From positions 62,001 to 126,000 of the forward strand of contig NZ_JAASAH010000010.1 of the NCBI RefSeq assembly GCF_012726235.1: a stretch of 64,000 nt of DNA, in the 5' to 3' direction. The notes below the pieces were generated by a model, which did no database searches, was not told the origin of the DNA, and saw only the letters and a list, made by a program, of their open reading frames with translations. Shown piece after piece: positions 33,933-42,342 of this stretch (positions are counted from its first letter, which is position 1; every line of letters begins with the position of its first letter). Source of the stretch: Streptomyces sp. HNM0574 (lineage in GTDB: Bacteria > Actinomycetota > Actinomycetes > Streptomycetales > Streptomycetaceae). The position numbers were made by a program, and so were the translations under genes.

Positions 33933-34137
33933 ATGGTCACCTGCGTGCGGTCCACCGGTGGTCCGTGGCCGACGAGCACGGGGTCGGCGCCCGGGATGTC
34001 CGGAGGTGTCGACTCCTTCCCCGCGTCTCCCGGCCATCTCCTCGTCATACGGGCCCCATCACGCCAACCGATTTGATATGGCCCCCTCTGTCGCCGGTAA
34101 TCTGAGGTATTCCGTCGTCGTTGATGAAGAGAGCACC

Positions 34138-35520
34138 GTGGCCGCCGACAAGATCGACAGCATCGTCAGCCTGAGCAAGCGCCGAGGCTTTGTTTACCCG
34201 TGCAGCGAGATCTACGGAGGCCAGCGGGCCGCGTGGGACTACGGGCCGCTCGGCGTTGAGCTCAAGGAGAACATCAAGCGTCAGTGGTGGCGCTCCATGG
34301 TCACCTCGCGCGACGACGTGGTCGGGATCGACTCGTCGGTGATCCTGGCCCCCCAGGTCTGGGAGGCCTCGGGACACGTCGCCACGTTCACCGACCCGCT
34401 CACCGAGTGCACCTCCTGCCACAAGCGCTTCCGCGCGGACCACCTGGAGGAGGCGTACGAGGCGAAGCACGGCCGGCTGCCCGCCAACGGCCTGGCCGAC
34501 ATCAACTGCCCGCACTGCGGCAACAAGGGCGGCTTCACCGAGCCCAAGCAGTTCTCCGGCCTGCTCTCCACGCACCTGGGCCCGACCCAGGACGCGGGCT
34601 CGGTCGCGTACCTGCGCCCCGAGACCGCCCAGGGCATCTTCACCAACTTCGCCCAGGTGCAGCAGACTTCGCGGAAGAAGCCTCCCTTCGGCATCGCGCA
34701 GATGGGCAAGTCCTTCCGGAACGAGATCACTCCGGGCAACTTCATCTTCCGGACCCGTGAGTTCGAGCAGATGGAGATGGAGTTCTTCGTCAAGCCGGGC
34801 GAGGACGAGCAGTGGCACCAGTACTGGATGGAGCAGCGCTGGTCCTGGTACCGCGACCTGGGCATCCGCGAGGAGAACATCCGCTGGTACGATCACCCGG
34901 CGGAGAAGCTCTCGCACTACTCGAAGCGCACCGCCGACATCGAGTACCGCTTCAACTTCGGCGGCACCGAGTTCTCCGAGCTCGAAGGCGTGGCCAACCG
35001 CACCGACTTCGACCTCACCGCGCACAGCAAGGCCTCCGGTCAGGACCTCTCCTACTTCGACCAGGAGGCCGGCGAGCGCTGGGTGCCGTACGTCATCGAG
35101 CCCGCGGCCGGTGTCAACCGCGCCATGCTGGCCTTCATGCTCGACGCGTACGTCGAGGACGAGGCGCCCAACGCCAAGGGCAAGATGGAGAAGCGCACGG
35201 TGATGCGCCTCGACCCGCGCCTGTCGCCGATCAAGGTCGCCGTCCTCCCGCTCTCGCGCAACGAGCGCCTCTCCCCGAAGGCCCGCGGCCTCTCGGAGAC
35301 GCTGCGCAAGCACTGGAACATCGACTTCGACGACGCGGGCGCCATCGGCCGCCGCTACCGCCGCCAGGACGAGATCGGCACCCCGTTCTGCGTCACCGTC
35401 GACTTCGACACCCTCGACGACAACGCCGTGACGGTCCGCGAGCGCGACACCATGAAGCAGGAGCGCGTCTCCCTCGACCAGATCGAGGGCTACCTCGCGT
35501 CGCGCCTGATCGGGTGCTGA
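34138..35520 (+). CDS. glyS: glycyl-tRNA synthetase, alpha2 type
   Basis: A 460-residue class II aminoacyl-tRNA synthetase of the homodimeric type. Motif 1 is in the N-terminal part (GFVYPCSEIYGGQRAAWDYGPLG), motif 2 is around FIFRTREFEQMEMEFF, and motif 3 is within VNRAMLAFMLDAY. A zinc-ribbon insertion has CTSCHKRF and CPHCGNKG. The C-terminal anticodon domain begins near PIKVAVLPLSRN. GTG 34138 (VAADKIDSIVSL) matches Streptomyces homologues and follows GAAGAGAG; the open frame upstream belongs to the intergenic regulatory region. Confidence 0.95.
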   Translation: MAADKIDSIVSLSKRRGFVYPCSEIYGGQRAAWDYGPLGVELKENIKRQWWRSMVTSRDDVVGIDSSVILAPQVWEASGHVATFTDPLTECTSCHKRFRADHLEEAYEAKHGRLPANGLADINCPHCGNKGGFTEPKQFSGLLSTHLGPTQDAGSVAYLRPETAQGIFTNFAQVQQTSRKKPPFGIAQMGKSFRNEITPGNFIFRTREFEQMEMEFFVKPGEDEQWHQYWMEQRWSWYRDLGIREENIRWYDHPAEKLSHYSKRTADIEYRFNFGGTEFSELEGVANRTDFDLTAHSKASGQDLSYFDQEAGERWVPYVIEPAAGVNRAMLAFMLDAYVEDEAPNAKGKMEKRTVMRLDPRLSPIKVAVLPLSRNERLSPKARGLSETLRKHWNIDFDDAGAIGRRYRRQDEIGTPFCVTVDFDTLDDNAVTVRERDTMKQERVSLDQIEGYLASRLIGC

Positions 35521-35561
35521 CCGGGCGCGACTGACGCCTGCGGCCGAGGAGTTCGCACAAG

Positions 35562-35599
35562 CGAGGCCCCCGGGACGGATCTCCGTCCCGGGGGCCTCG
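35562..35599. terminator. bidirectional terminator after glyS
   Basis: A perfect 17-base-pair stem (35562-35578 with 35583-35599) closes an ATCT loop. It separates the convergent glyS and SDR genes. Confidence 0.88.
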
Positions 35600-35623
35600 T
35601 CGTGTTCCGCGGGTCGCCCCGGG

Positions 35624-36451
35624 TCACGCCGGATCGAGGAAGATGTCCTGTTCCAGGGGCCCGGTGGCGCCGGTGGGGCGGTACGGGCTGAGGTCGGTGA
35701 CGCCCTCGGTGGCGAGGACCTCGTCGTCGATGAAGTGGTTGCCGGTGCACTCGCGGGAGGGGCGGGTGAGGATCGCGTGGGCGGCGTCGGCGACGATCTC
35801 CGGCGTGCGGGCGCGGTCGGCGCCGCCGACCACGTTGCGTACGGCGGCGGTGTCGATGAGGGTGCGCGGCCAGAGGGAGTTGGCGGCGATGCCGTCCCCG
35901 GCGAGCTCCTCGGCGAGGCCGACGGTGCACAGGCTCATGCCGTACTTGGCGAGGGTGTAGCCGATGTGCTTGCCGATCCAGTGCGGGGCGAGGTTGAGCG
36001 GCGGCGAGAGCGTGAGGATGTGCGGGTTGGTGCCGGAGCGCAGGTGGGGGAGCGCGGTCTTGCTGAGCAGGAAGGTGCCGCGGGTGTTGATGTCCTGCAT
36101 CAAGTCGTAGCGCTTCATGTCGAGTTGCTCGGTGCCGGAGAGGTCGATCGCGCTCGCGTTGTTCACCACGACGTCGATGCCGCCGAAGCGTTCGACGGCC
36201 TGGTCGACGGCGGAGCGTACGTCCTTCTCCTCGCGGACGTCGCCCACCACGGGCAGGGCCTTGCCGCCGGCCGCCTCGATCTGTTCGGCGGCGGTGTGGA
36301 CGGTGCCGTCGAGCTTCGGGTGCGGGGTGCCGGTCTTGGCGAGGAGGACGACGTTCGCTCCGTCCCTGGCGGCGCGGAGCGCGATCGCCAGTCCGATGCC
36401 GCGGCTCCCTCCCGACATCACGATCGTGCGGTTCGCGAGCACTCCGGCCAT
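35624..36451 (-). CDS. SDR family oxidoreductase (HSDL2-like)
   Basis: A 275-residue short-chain dehydrogenase. The cofactor motif is MSGGSRGIGLAIA, the NNAG-type motif is VVVNNASA, and the active-site region is LTLSPPLNLAPHWIGKHIGYTLAKYGMS, split here as the Ser region and YTLAK. The pattern of the C-terminal half (SLWPRTLIDTAA) is that of the HSDL2/citronellol-like dehydrogenase group. ATG 36451 has GGGAGGTCG upstream. It diverges from a MarR regulator with a palindrome in between, suggesting that the regulator controls it. Substrate unknown. Confidence 0.85.
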   Translation of the reverse strand: MAGVLANRTIVMSGGSRGIGLAIALRAARDGANVVLLAKTGTPHPKLDGTVHTAAEQIEAAGGKALPVVGDVREEKDVRSAVDQAVERFGGIDVVVNNASAIDLSGTEQLDMKRYDLMQDINTRGTFLLSKTALPHLRSGTNPHILTLSPPLNLAPHWIGKHIGYTLAKYGMSLCTVGLAEELAGDGIAANSLWPRTLIDTAAVRNVVGGADRARTPEIVADAAHAILTRPSRECTGNHFIDDEVLATEGVTDLSPYRPTGATGPLEQDIFLDPA

Positions 36452-36500
36452 CGGTCGACCTCCCAGGTGGGCGGCCCGCGCGGAGGTACGCGCAGTACCG

Positions 36501-36511
36501 CAAATGATTTG
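36501..36511. promoter_or_regulatory. palindrome CAAATnATTTG, candidate MarR operator
   Basis: CAAATGATTTG is a perfect 11-base palindrome in the 172 bases between the divergent SDR and MarR genes. Its AT-rich core stands out from the surroundings. MarR proteins commonly bind short inverted repeats of this kind to repress both themselves and the divergent gene. Confidence 0.5.
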
Positions 36512-36623
36512 TGGTGCGAACGATATGCTGCACGTACGGATGCGATCGCGCAATGCCCCGCCGCCGGCGGCTGCTGTACGCTGCTGCGACCGTACGCAGC
36601 GCTAATGATGGGCAGGGCGAACA

Positions 36624-37097
36624 GTGTCGGATGTGCCGTTGGTCCCGGGGACGGTGGGCGAGCACGCGAGCTGCCTGCTGCTCAAGCTCGGACAGGTCGT
36701 CTTCCGGCTGTCGGAGGCCGAACTCGTCGACGAGGGGCTGCGCGTACGGCACTACAGCATCCTCCAGGCGCTCGCCGACAACGGCGCCATGTCGCAGCTC
36801 GCGCTCGGCGCCTTCCTCCGCATCGACCCGGCCACCATGGTCAGCAGCCTGGACGACCTGGAGCGCGCGGGCCTCGCGGCCCGGGAGCGCGATCCGCAGG
36901 ACCGCCGCCGCTACGTCGTCGATGCGACGGCGGCCGGCCGCGAGGCGCTGAGCAGGGTCAACGGGACGCTCGACGAGCTCGACGGCCGCGCCCTCGCGGA
37001 CCTCACGCCGGCCGAGCGGAAGACCCTCCACCGGCTCCTGACGAAGCTGTCCGCCGGGCCCACGCTCCCCGCCCTCTTCGACGGCGCCCGCAGCTGA
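36624..37097 (+). CDS. MarR family transcriptional regulator
   Basis: A 157-residue winged-helix repressor. The DNA recognition region is LALGAFLRIDPATMVSSLDDLERAGL (LALGAFL...LERAG), and the wing is RERDPQDRRRYVVDATAAG. N- and C-terminal helices form the dimer interface. GTG start at 36624. It probably regulates the divergent SDR gene through the palindrome in the shared intergenic region; the ligand is likely a phenolic or similar compound but is not identifiable. Confidence 0.88.
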   Translation: MSDVPLVPGTVGEHASCLLLKLGQVVFRLSEAELVDEGLRVRHYSILQALADNGAMSQLALGAFLRIDPATMVSSLDDLERAGLAARERDPQDRRRYVVDATAAGREALSRVNGTLDELDGRALADLTPAERKTLHRLLTKLSAGPTLPALFDGARS

Positions 37098-37210
37098 CCT
37101 GCGGTTTCGCGGACGGTGAGAGCTTGTCCACAGGGGAGTCGGGGGCGCGCGGCGATGGGGGACAATGGGGAGTCGCCCCTTCCCGTACGACTTGTGAGGA
37201 CGCCTCGCTC

Positions 37211-38356
37211 ATGACGCGACTGCTCCCCGGCGGTCCGCTGCCCATCGGACCCCACGCCGTGACGCCGCCCGTGGTCCTGGCACCGATGGCGGGGATCACC
37301 AACGCCCCGTTCCGGACCCTGTGCCGGGAGTTCTCCGGCGGCAAGGGGCTGTTCGTCAGCGAGATGATCACCACGCGCGCCCTGGTCGAGCGCAACGAGA
37401 AGACCATGCAGCTCGTGCACTTCGACGAGACGGAGCGCCCGCGCTCGATCCAGCTGTACGGCGTCGACCCGGTCACCGTCGGCAAGGCCGTCCGCATGAT
37501 CGTCGACGAGGATCTCGCCGACCACATCGACCTCAACTTCGGCTGCCCCGTGCCCAAGGTGACGCGCAAGGGCGGCGGTTCGGCCCTGCCGTACAAGCGG
37601 CCGCTGCTGCGCGCGATCCTGCACGAGGCCGTGGGCAACGCGGGCGGACTGCCCGTCACGATCAAGATGCGCAAGGGCATCGACGACGACCACCAGACCT
37701 TCCTGGACGCCGGCCGGATCGCGGTCGACGAGGGGGTCACGGCCGTCGCGCTGCACGGGCGCACCGCGGCGCAGCACTACAGCGGCACGGCCGACTGGGA
37801 CTCCATCGCGCGGCTGAAGGAGGCCGTCCCGGAGATCCCGGTGCTGGGCAACGGCGACATCTGGTCCGCCGACGACGCGGTGCGGATGGTCCGCGAGACC
37901 GGCTGCGACGGCGTCGTCGTCGGGCGCGGCTGCCTGGGCCGCCCGTGGCTGTTCGCCGATCTGGTGGCGGCGTTCGAGGGCTCCGAGGAGCGGGCCAGGC
38001 CGACGCTGCGCGAGGTCGCCCGCACGATGGTGCGGCACGCGACGCTGCTCGGGGAGTGGCTGGGCGACGAGGCGCGGGGCGTCATCGACTTCCGCAAGCA
38101 TGTGGCCTGGTACACCAAGGGCTTCTCGGTCGGCTCCGAGATGCGCAAGCGGCTGGCCGTCTCGTCCTCGCTGGCGGAGCTGTCGGAGCTGCTGGACGGG
38201 CTCGACCTGGACCAGCCCTGGCCCGAGGGCGCCGACGGCCCGCGCGGCCGCACCTCCGGGCGCGACCGCGTCGTCCTGCCGGACGGCTGGCTGGACGACC
38301 CGTACGACTTCGCGGGCGTCGGCGCCGACGCGGAGCTGGACACCTCGGGCGGCTGA
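37211..38356 (+). CDS. dusB: tRNA-dihydrouridine synthase
   Basis: A 381-residue flavin enzyme that reduces uridine to dihydrouridine in tRNA. A TIM-barrel FMN domain contains VVLAPMAGITNAPFR, the catalytic cysteine in LNFGCPVPKVTRKGGGSAL, and the phosphate-binding end GDGVVVGRGCLGRPW (approximate). A helical C-terminal domain binds tRNA. The length and motifs match the DusB type. ATG 37211 is 113 bases after the MarR stop, and a promoter of its own is likely. Confidence 0.92.
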   Translation: MTRLLPGGPLPIGPHAVTPPVVLAPMAGITNAPFRTLCREFSGGKGLFVSEMITTRALVERNEKTMQLVHFDETERPRSIQLYGVDPVTVGKAVRMIVDEDLADHIDLNFGCPVPKVTRKGGGSALPYKRPLLRAILHEAVGNAGGLPVTIKMRKGIDDDHQTFLDAGRIAVDEGVTAVALHGRTAAQHYSGTADWDSIARLKEAVPEIPVLGNGDIWSADDAVRMVRETGCDGVVVGRGCLGRPWLFADLVAAFEGSEERARPTLREVARTMVRHATLLGEWLGDEARGVIDFRKHVAWYTKGFSVGSEMRKRLAVSSSLAELSELLDGLDLDQPWPEGADGPRGRTSGRDRVVLPDGWLDDPYDFAGVGADAELDTSGG

Positions 38357-38369
38357 GCGGGCGGCCGGC

Positions 38370-39746
38370 TCATATCTCCTCGTCCGCCGTGCCCGTTCTG
38401 GCCGGGGCGGTCTCGGGGAGCAGCCAGGTGCACACGGCGGTGGCGAGGCCCGCGAGCGCCATGTAACCCGCCAGGTACCAGGGCCGGTCGCCGCCCGCGT
38501 TCACCAGCAGGGTCGCCACGAACGGCGCGGTGCCCGCGAAGATCACGCCGTTGATCTCGCGGACGAACACCAGCCCGCTGTACCGCACTTCGGTCGGCAG
38601 CGACTCGGCGTAGAAGGAACCCGTCACCGCGAACACCGAGTTGAGCATGAAGGCGAAGCCGACGGTGATCGCCAGATAGATGATCCACGGCTGGCGCGTG
38701 TCGATGAGCAGGAAGAACGGGTACGCGAACAGCGCGATCGCCACCCCGCCGCCGATCATCACCGGCCGGCGCCCGATCCGGTCGGACAGCGCGCCCGCGA
38801 GCGGGATCGTCAGGATCGAGACACCGGACGCGAGGGTGATGCCCAGCACCGAGGTGTTGGCGGGCATGTCCAGCTGGTTGGTGAGATAGCTCGGCAGATA
38901 GCCCTGGATCGAGTACGAGGCGATGGCCGTCGCGCAGCCGGTGCCGATGAGCAGGCAGATCGTCCTCGGGCGGCTCCTGATCGCCGTCCACACCGGCATC
39001 CTCTCCCGCTTCCCGCCGGCCCGGGTGGCCTCGAACTGCTCGGTCTCCGGGGCCGCGCGCCGGATCAGCAGCGCCGCGACCACGACGAGGAAGCTGGCCA
39101 GGAACGGGATGCGCCAGCCCCAGCCGAGGAAGTCCTCCTCGGGCAGCGAGGAGACGGCGGCGACGGCGCCGGAGGCGATGACGACGCCGATGAACTCGCC
39201 CGCGCCGGGCAGCGCCGCGTAGAACCCGCGTCTGCGTGGCTCCGCCGCCTCGCTGGACATCACGTACGCGCCGCCGAGTTCGGCGCCGACGCCGAACCCC
39301 TGGAGCAGCCGGCAGCACACCAGCAGCACGGGCGCCCAGATGCCTATCTGCCCGTAGGTCGGCAGGAAGCCGATCAGCAGCGTGCCGACGCCCATCAGGA
39401 CCACGGTCAGGATCAGGACGGGGCGGCGGCCGATCCTGTCGCCGAGGTGGGCGAGCAGCAGGCCGCCGATGGGGCGGACGGCGAAGCCGAGGCCGAAGGT
39501 GGCGAACGAGGCGAGGGTTCCGGCCAGTTGGGAGACGTCCGGGAAGAACACCTTGTGGAAGACGATCGCGGCCGAGGCGCCGAAGAGGAAGAAGTCGTAC
39601 CACTCCAGGACCGAGCCGACGACGCTCGCCGCGGCGGTACGCCGCTGCCTGCTGCGTCTGCTCATCGGCGGGGCGGGCGCGGGGTGCTGCGATTCCGGAT
39701 GTGCGGGCGGACCGGGGGACGGGGGCGTGCTCGCCGCTGGGCTCAT
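38370..39746 (-). CDS. MHS-family MFS transporter
   Basis: A 458-residue 12-helix transporter of the metabolite:H+ symporter family. The N-terminal VVGSVLEWYDFFLFG and loop 2-3 AHLGDRIGRRPVLI are diagnostic; the symmetrical loop is ALSDRIGRRPVMIGG. It starts with a Pro-rich tail. ATG 39746 has GAGGAGCCCG upstream. It diverges from the sugar acid catabolic genes, with an operator-like repeat between, so it likely imports galactonate or a related sugar acid or dicarboxylate. It ends 13 bases from the convergent dusB stop. Confidence 0.85.
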   Translation of the reverse strand: MSPAASTPPSPGPPAHPESQHPAPAPPMSRRSRQRRTAAASVVGSVLEWYDFFLFGASAAIVFHKVFFPDVSQLAGTLASFATFGLGFAVRPIGGLLLAHLGDRIGRRPVLILTVVLMGVGTLLIGFLPTYGQIGIWAPVLLVCCRLLQGFGVGAELGGAYVMSSEAAEPRRRGFYAALPGAGEFIGVVIASGAVAAVSSLPEEDFLGWGWRIPFLASFLVVVAALLIRRAAPETEQFEATRAGGKRERMPVWTAIRSRPRTICLLIGTGCATAIASYSIQGYLPSYLTNQLDMPANTSVLGITLASGVSILTIPLAGALSDRIGRRPVMIGGGVAIALFAYPFFLLIDTRQPWIIYLAITVGFAFMLNSVFAVTGSFYAESLPTEVRYSGLVFVREINGVIFAGTAPFVATLLVNAGGDRPWYLAGYMALAGLATAVCTWLLPETAPARTGTADEEI

Positions 39747-39792
39747 CGGGCTCCTCGTGGGGCGGACCGGGCGGGAGGGCGTAGCGATGGCG

Positions 39793-39823
39793 TGTTGCAA
39801 CATGCGCACGCGTGTTGCGCATG
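39793..39823. promoter_or_regulatory. compound palindrome, candidate IclR operator
   Basis: TGTTGCAACA (39793-39802) is a perfect 10-base palindrome. Overlapping it, CATGCGCA (39801-39808) and TGCGCATG (39816-39823) form an 8-base inverted repeat with a 7-base spacer. Both halves contain the GTTGC element common in IclR-type operators. The site lies between the divergent transporter and kinase genes. Confidence 0.55.
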
Positions 39824-39903
39824 TGCTACCGTTCTTTCAGCCGGAGCATCCGGATGTCAACGGTTCGGACGACACCGGTTTCCACCGCCGCGAGGAGGGC
39901 GAC

Positions 39904-40860
39904 GTGCCGCCTGAAGTGATCTGTCTCGGCGAGACGATGGCGCTCATGGCGCCCGAGTCCGGCGGCCCGCTGGCCCGGGCCGAGCTGCTGCGGCTGCGGG
40001 TCGCCGGCGCCGAGTCGACGGTCGCGCAGTATCTGAGCGACCTCGGGCACCGCACCGCCTGGGCGAGCAGGCTGGGCCGGGATCCGTTCGGCGCCCGCGT
40101 CGCCGCCGCGCTCGCCGGCAGCGGCGTCGACACCACCCTCGTCGGCTACGACGAACAGGCCCCCACCGGCTGCTACTTCAAGGACCCCGCACCCGAGGGC
40201 TCCCGGGTGCACTACTACCGGCGCGGCTCGGCCGCTTCCCGGATGTCCGCCGCCGACGCGCGCGCCCTGCCCCTGGACGGCGTGCGCCTGCTGCACCTCA
40301 CCGGCATCACCCCGGCCCTGTCCGCCAGTTGCGCCGAGCTGGTCGACACCCTCCTCACCCGCGCCGCCGAGGCCGGCGTGCCCGTCTCCTTCGACGTCAA
40401 CCACCGCGCGGCGCTGTGGGAACCGGGCCGCGCCGCGCCGGTGCTCCGCGAACTCGCCGCGCGCGCCGACACGGTGCTCGTCGGCCGGGACGAGGCCGAG
40501 GAGCTGTGGGGCACGACGACGGCCGAGGCGGTGCGCGAACACCTCGGCCCGCGCGGCACCCTCGTCGTCAAGGACGGGGCGGTCGGCGCCACGGAGTTCC
40601 CCGTGCCCGCCTCCGCGTCGGAGCCCGTCTTCGTGCCCGCGCCCGCCGTGGACGTCGTCGAACCCGTCGGCGCGGGGGACGCGTTCGCCGCCGGGTATCT
40701 CTCGGGGGCGCTGCGCGGCCTGCCCTCCCGCGAACGGCTGCTCCTCGGGCACCGGCTGGCGGCCCGTACGCTGCGGAGCCTGGACGACTACGTCCCGGTC
40801 CCCGCCGCGGAGCGGGGCCCGCCGCCGCACCGCGACGAACCTCCGACGGGAGAACACTGA
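39904..40860 (+). CDS. 2-keto-3-deoxy sugar acid kinase, PfkB family
   Basis: A 318-residue kinase of the KdgK type. The start VICLGETMALMAP is the typical KDG kinase N-terminus, GAESTVAQYLSDLG is the substrate signature, and PVGAGDAFAAGYLSG carries the catalytic Asp. It would phosphorylate 2-keto-3-deoxygluconate or 2-keto-3-deoxygalactonate to the 6-phosphate for the aldolase gene two positions downstream. GTG 39904 follows GGAGGG. Classical E. coli DgoK belongs to a different family, so this is a non-orthologous replacement. Confidence 0.85.
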   Translation: MPPEVICLGETMALMAPESGGPLARAELLRLRVAGAESTVAQYLSDLGHRTAWASRLGRDPFGARVAAALAGSGVDTTLVGYDEQAPTGCYFKDPAPEGSRVHYYRRGSAASRMSAADARALPLDGVRLLHLTGITPALSASCAELVDTLLTRAAEAGVPVSFDVNHRAALWEPGRAAPVLRELAARADTVLVGRDEAEELWGTTTAEAVREHLGPRGTLVVKDGAVGATEFPVPASASEPVFVPAPAVDVVEPVGAGDAFAAGYLSGALRGLPSRERLLLGHRLAARTLRSLDDYVPVPAAERGPPPHRDEPPTGEH

Positions 40861-40862
40861 CC

Positions 40863-41609
40863 ATGTCCCAGACCGTGCGCCGGGCTGTCGAGATCCTCGA
40901 ACACCTCAGCCAGGCCCCGCGCAGCCAGATGGAGCTCGGGGAACACCTCGGGGTGCACCGCTCCACCGCGCTGCGCCTGCTGGAACCGCTGGTCGAGGGC
41001 GGCCTGGCCCGGCGGCTGCCGGACGGCAAGTACGCGCTCGGCCACCGGCTGGCCGGGATGGCCCAGCTGGCCCGCGAGCAGTTCGGGCTGCGCGAGGTCG
41101 CGAGCCCGCATCTGCGCGCGCTCGGCGAGAGCTGCGGGCACACCGTGCACCTGGCGGTGCTGGAGGACGACTCCATCGTGTACGCGGACAAGGTCGAGCC
41201 GGTCGGCACCGTCCGGCTGTACTCGCAGATCGGCCGCCCCGTCACCCTGCACACGGCGGGCGTGGCCAAGGCGATCCTGTCCCACCTCGACCGCGACCGG
41301 GCCCGCGGCCTGCTCGGCCACTGCGACTTCGTCGCGCACACCGGACACACCCACACCTCGCTCACCGAGTACGAAAGGGTCCTCGACGAGGCCCTGGAGC
41401 GCGGATGGGCCCGGGACGACGGCGAGTTCGAGGACTACGTCAACTGCGTCGCCGCGCCCGTGCGGGACGCGACGGGCGAGGTCGTCGCCGCCGTCTCGGT
41501 CACCGCGCTCAAGGTCAAGGCCGATCTGGACGCGCTGCGCACCGGCGTCCTCGACGACCTGCTGGCCACCACCTCGACGATCTCGAAGGAGCTGGGATGG
41601 CGCCCCTGA
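40863..41609 (+). CDS. IclR family regulator of the sugar acid operon
   Basis: A 248-residue regulator with a winged helix at the N-terminus (SQMELGEHLGVHRSTALRLL, followed by YALGHRLAGMA) and an IclR effector domain with GHTVHLAVLEDDSIVYADKV, LHTAGVAKAIL and CVAAPVRDATGEVVAAVSV. It sits inside the operon, two bases after the kinase stop, and its 3' end overlaps the aldolase gene. It probably represses the operon and the divergent transporter until the pathway intermediate is present. Confidence 0.92.
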   Translation: MSQTVRRAVEILEHLSQAPRSQMELGEHLGVHRSTALRLLEPLVEGGLARRLPDGKYALGHRLAGMAQLAREQFGLREVASPHLRALGESCGHTVHLAVLEDDSIVYADKVEPVGTVRLYSQIGRPVTLHTAGVAKAILSHLDRDRARGLLGHCDFVAHTGHTHTSLTEYERVLDEALERGWARDDGEFEDYVNCVAAPVRDATGEVVAAVSVTALKVKADLDALRTGVLDDLLATTSTISKELGWRP

Positions 41610-42295
41610 CACCCCCCGCCGGACACCCCGGAAGCCAGGACGAGGGGCCCGAACACCCCACGTTCGACGCGCTGTTCGCCGGTTCGCCGATGATGGCGAT
41701 CTTCCGCGGCATGGAGGTGGAGCACAGCGTCCGGCTGGCCGGGCGGGCCTGGGATCTCGGGCTCGGCTGTGTCGAGGTCCCGTTGCAGGACGCGCGCTCG
41801 CGCCGCTCCCTGGAGGCCGTCGTGGCGGCCGGCGCGGAGCGCGGCCGGGCCGTCGGCGCCGGAACGATCACCTCCGTCGAGCTGGTGGCGCAGGCCGCCG
41901 AGGCCGGGGCCGCGTTCACCGTCGCGCCGGGGCTCGACGCGGAGGTCGCGCGCGCCTCCCTCGCCGCGGGGATGCCCCACCTCCCCGGCGTGGCCACCGC
42001 GACCGAGGTGCAGCACGCCCGCGCGCTGGGCCTGACCTGGCTCAAGGCGTTCCCCGCCACCGTCCTCGGCACCGGCTGGTTCCGGGCCATGAAGGGCCCG
42101 TTCCCCGGGGTCCCGTTCGTCGCCACCGGCGGCATCGACGCGGCGAACGCCGACGCCTACCTCGACGCGGGCGCCCGCGTCGTCGCCGTCGGCTCCGCGC
42201 TGGAGGACCCGGCCCAGGTCGACCGCCTCGCCGAAGTCCTCGCCGCCCGCGCCGCCGCCCCGCACCCCGCACCGCGGAACGGACCCGCCGCCTGA
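41597..42295 (+). CDS. KDPG/KDPGal-type aldolase
   Basis: A 232-residue class I aldolase. The Schiff-base lysine is in LTWLKAFPATVLG (about residue 154), the base-providing Glu is in LGCVEVPLQDARS, and the phosphate site is FVATGGIDAANADAYL. It cleaves 2-keto-3-deoxy-6-phospho-gluconate or -galactonate to pyruvate and glyceraldehyde 3-phosphate. ATG 41597 has AAGGAG and overlaps the end of the IclR gene by 13 bases. EDA versus DgoA specificity cannot be told from sequence alone; the neighbouring DgoD favours galactonate. Confidence 0.88.
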   Translation: MAPLTPPAGHPGSQDEGPEHPTFDALFAGSPMMAIFRGMEVEHSVRLAGRAWDLGLGCVEVPLQDARSRRSLEAVVAAGAERGRAVGAGTITSVELVAQAAEAGAAFTVAPGLDAEVARASLAAGMPHLPGVATATEVQHARALGLTWLKAFPATVLGTGWFRAMKGPFPGVPFVATGGIDAANADAYLDAGARVVAVGSALEDPAQVDRLAEVLAARAAAPHPAPRNGPAA

Positions 42296-42342
42296 ACGAC
42301 CGCGCACCGCCCCCGCCCGCCGGACCGACCGAAGGAGCAATC

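Noticed and set aside
33933..34137. Possible T-box leader before glyS
   Set aside because: No T-box core sequence or specifier hairpin with terminator could be seen.
40329..40862. Longer N-terminus for the IclR gene, running through the kinase
   Set aside because: The extra part is an out-of-frame shadow of the kinase gene; the helix-turn-helix starts right after ATG 40863.
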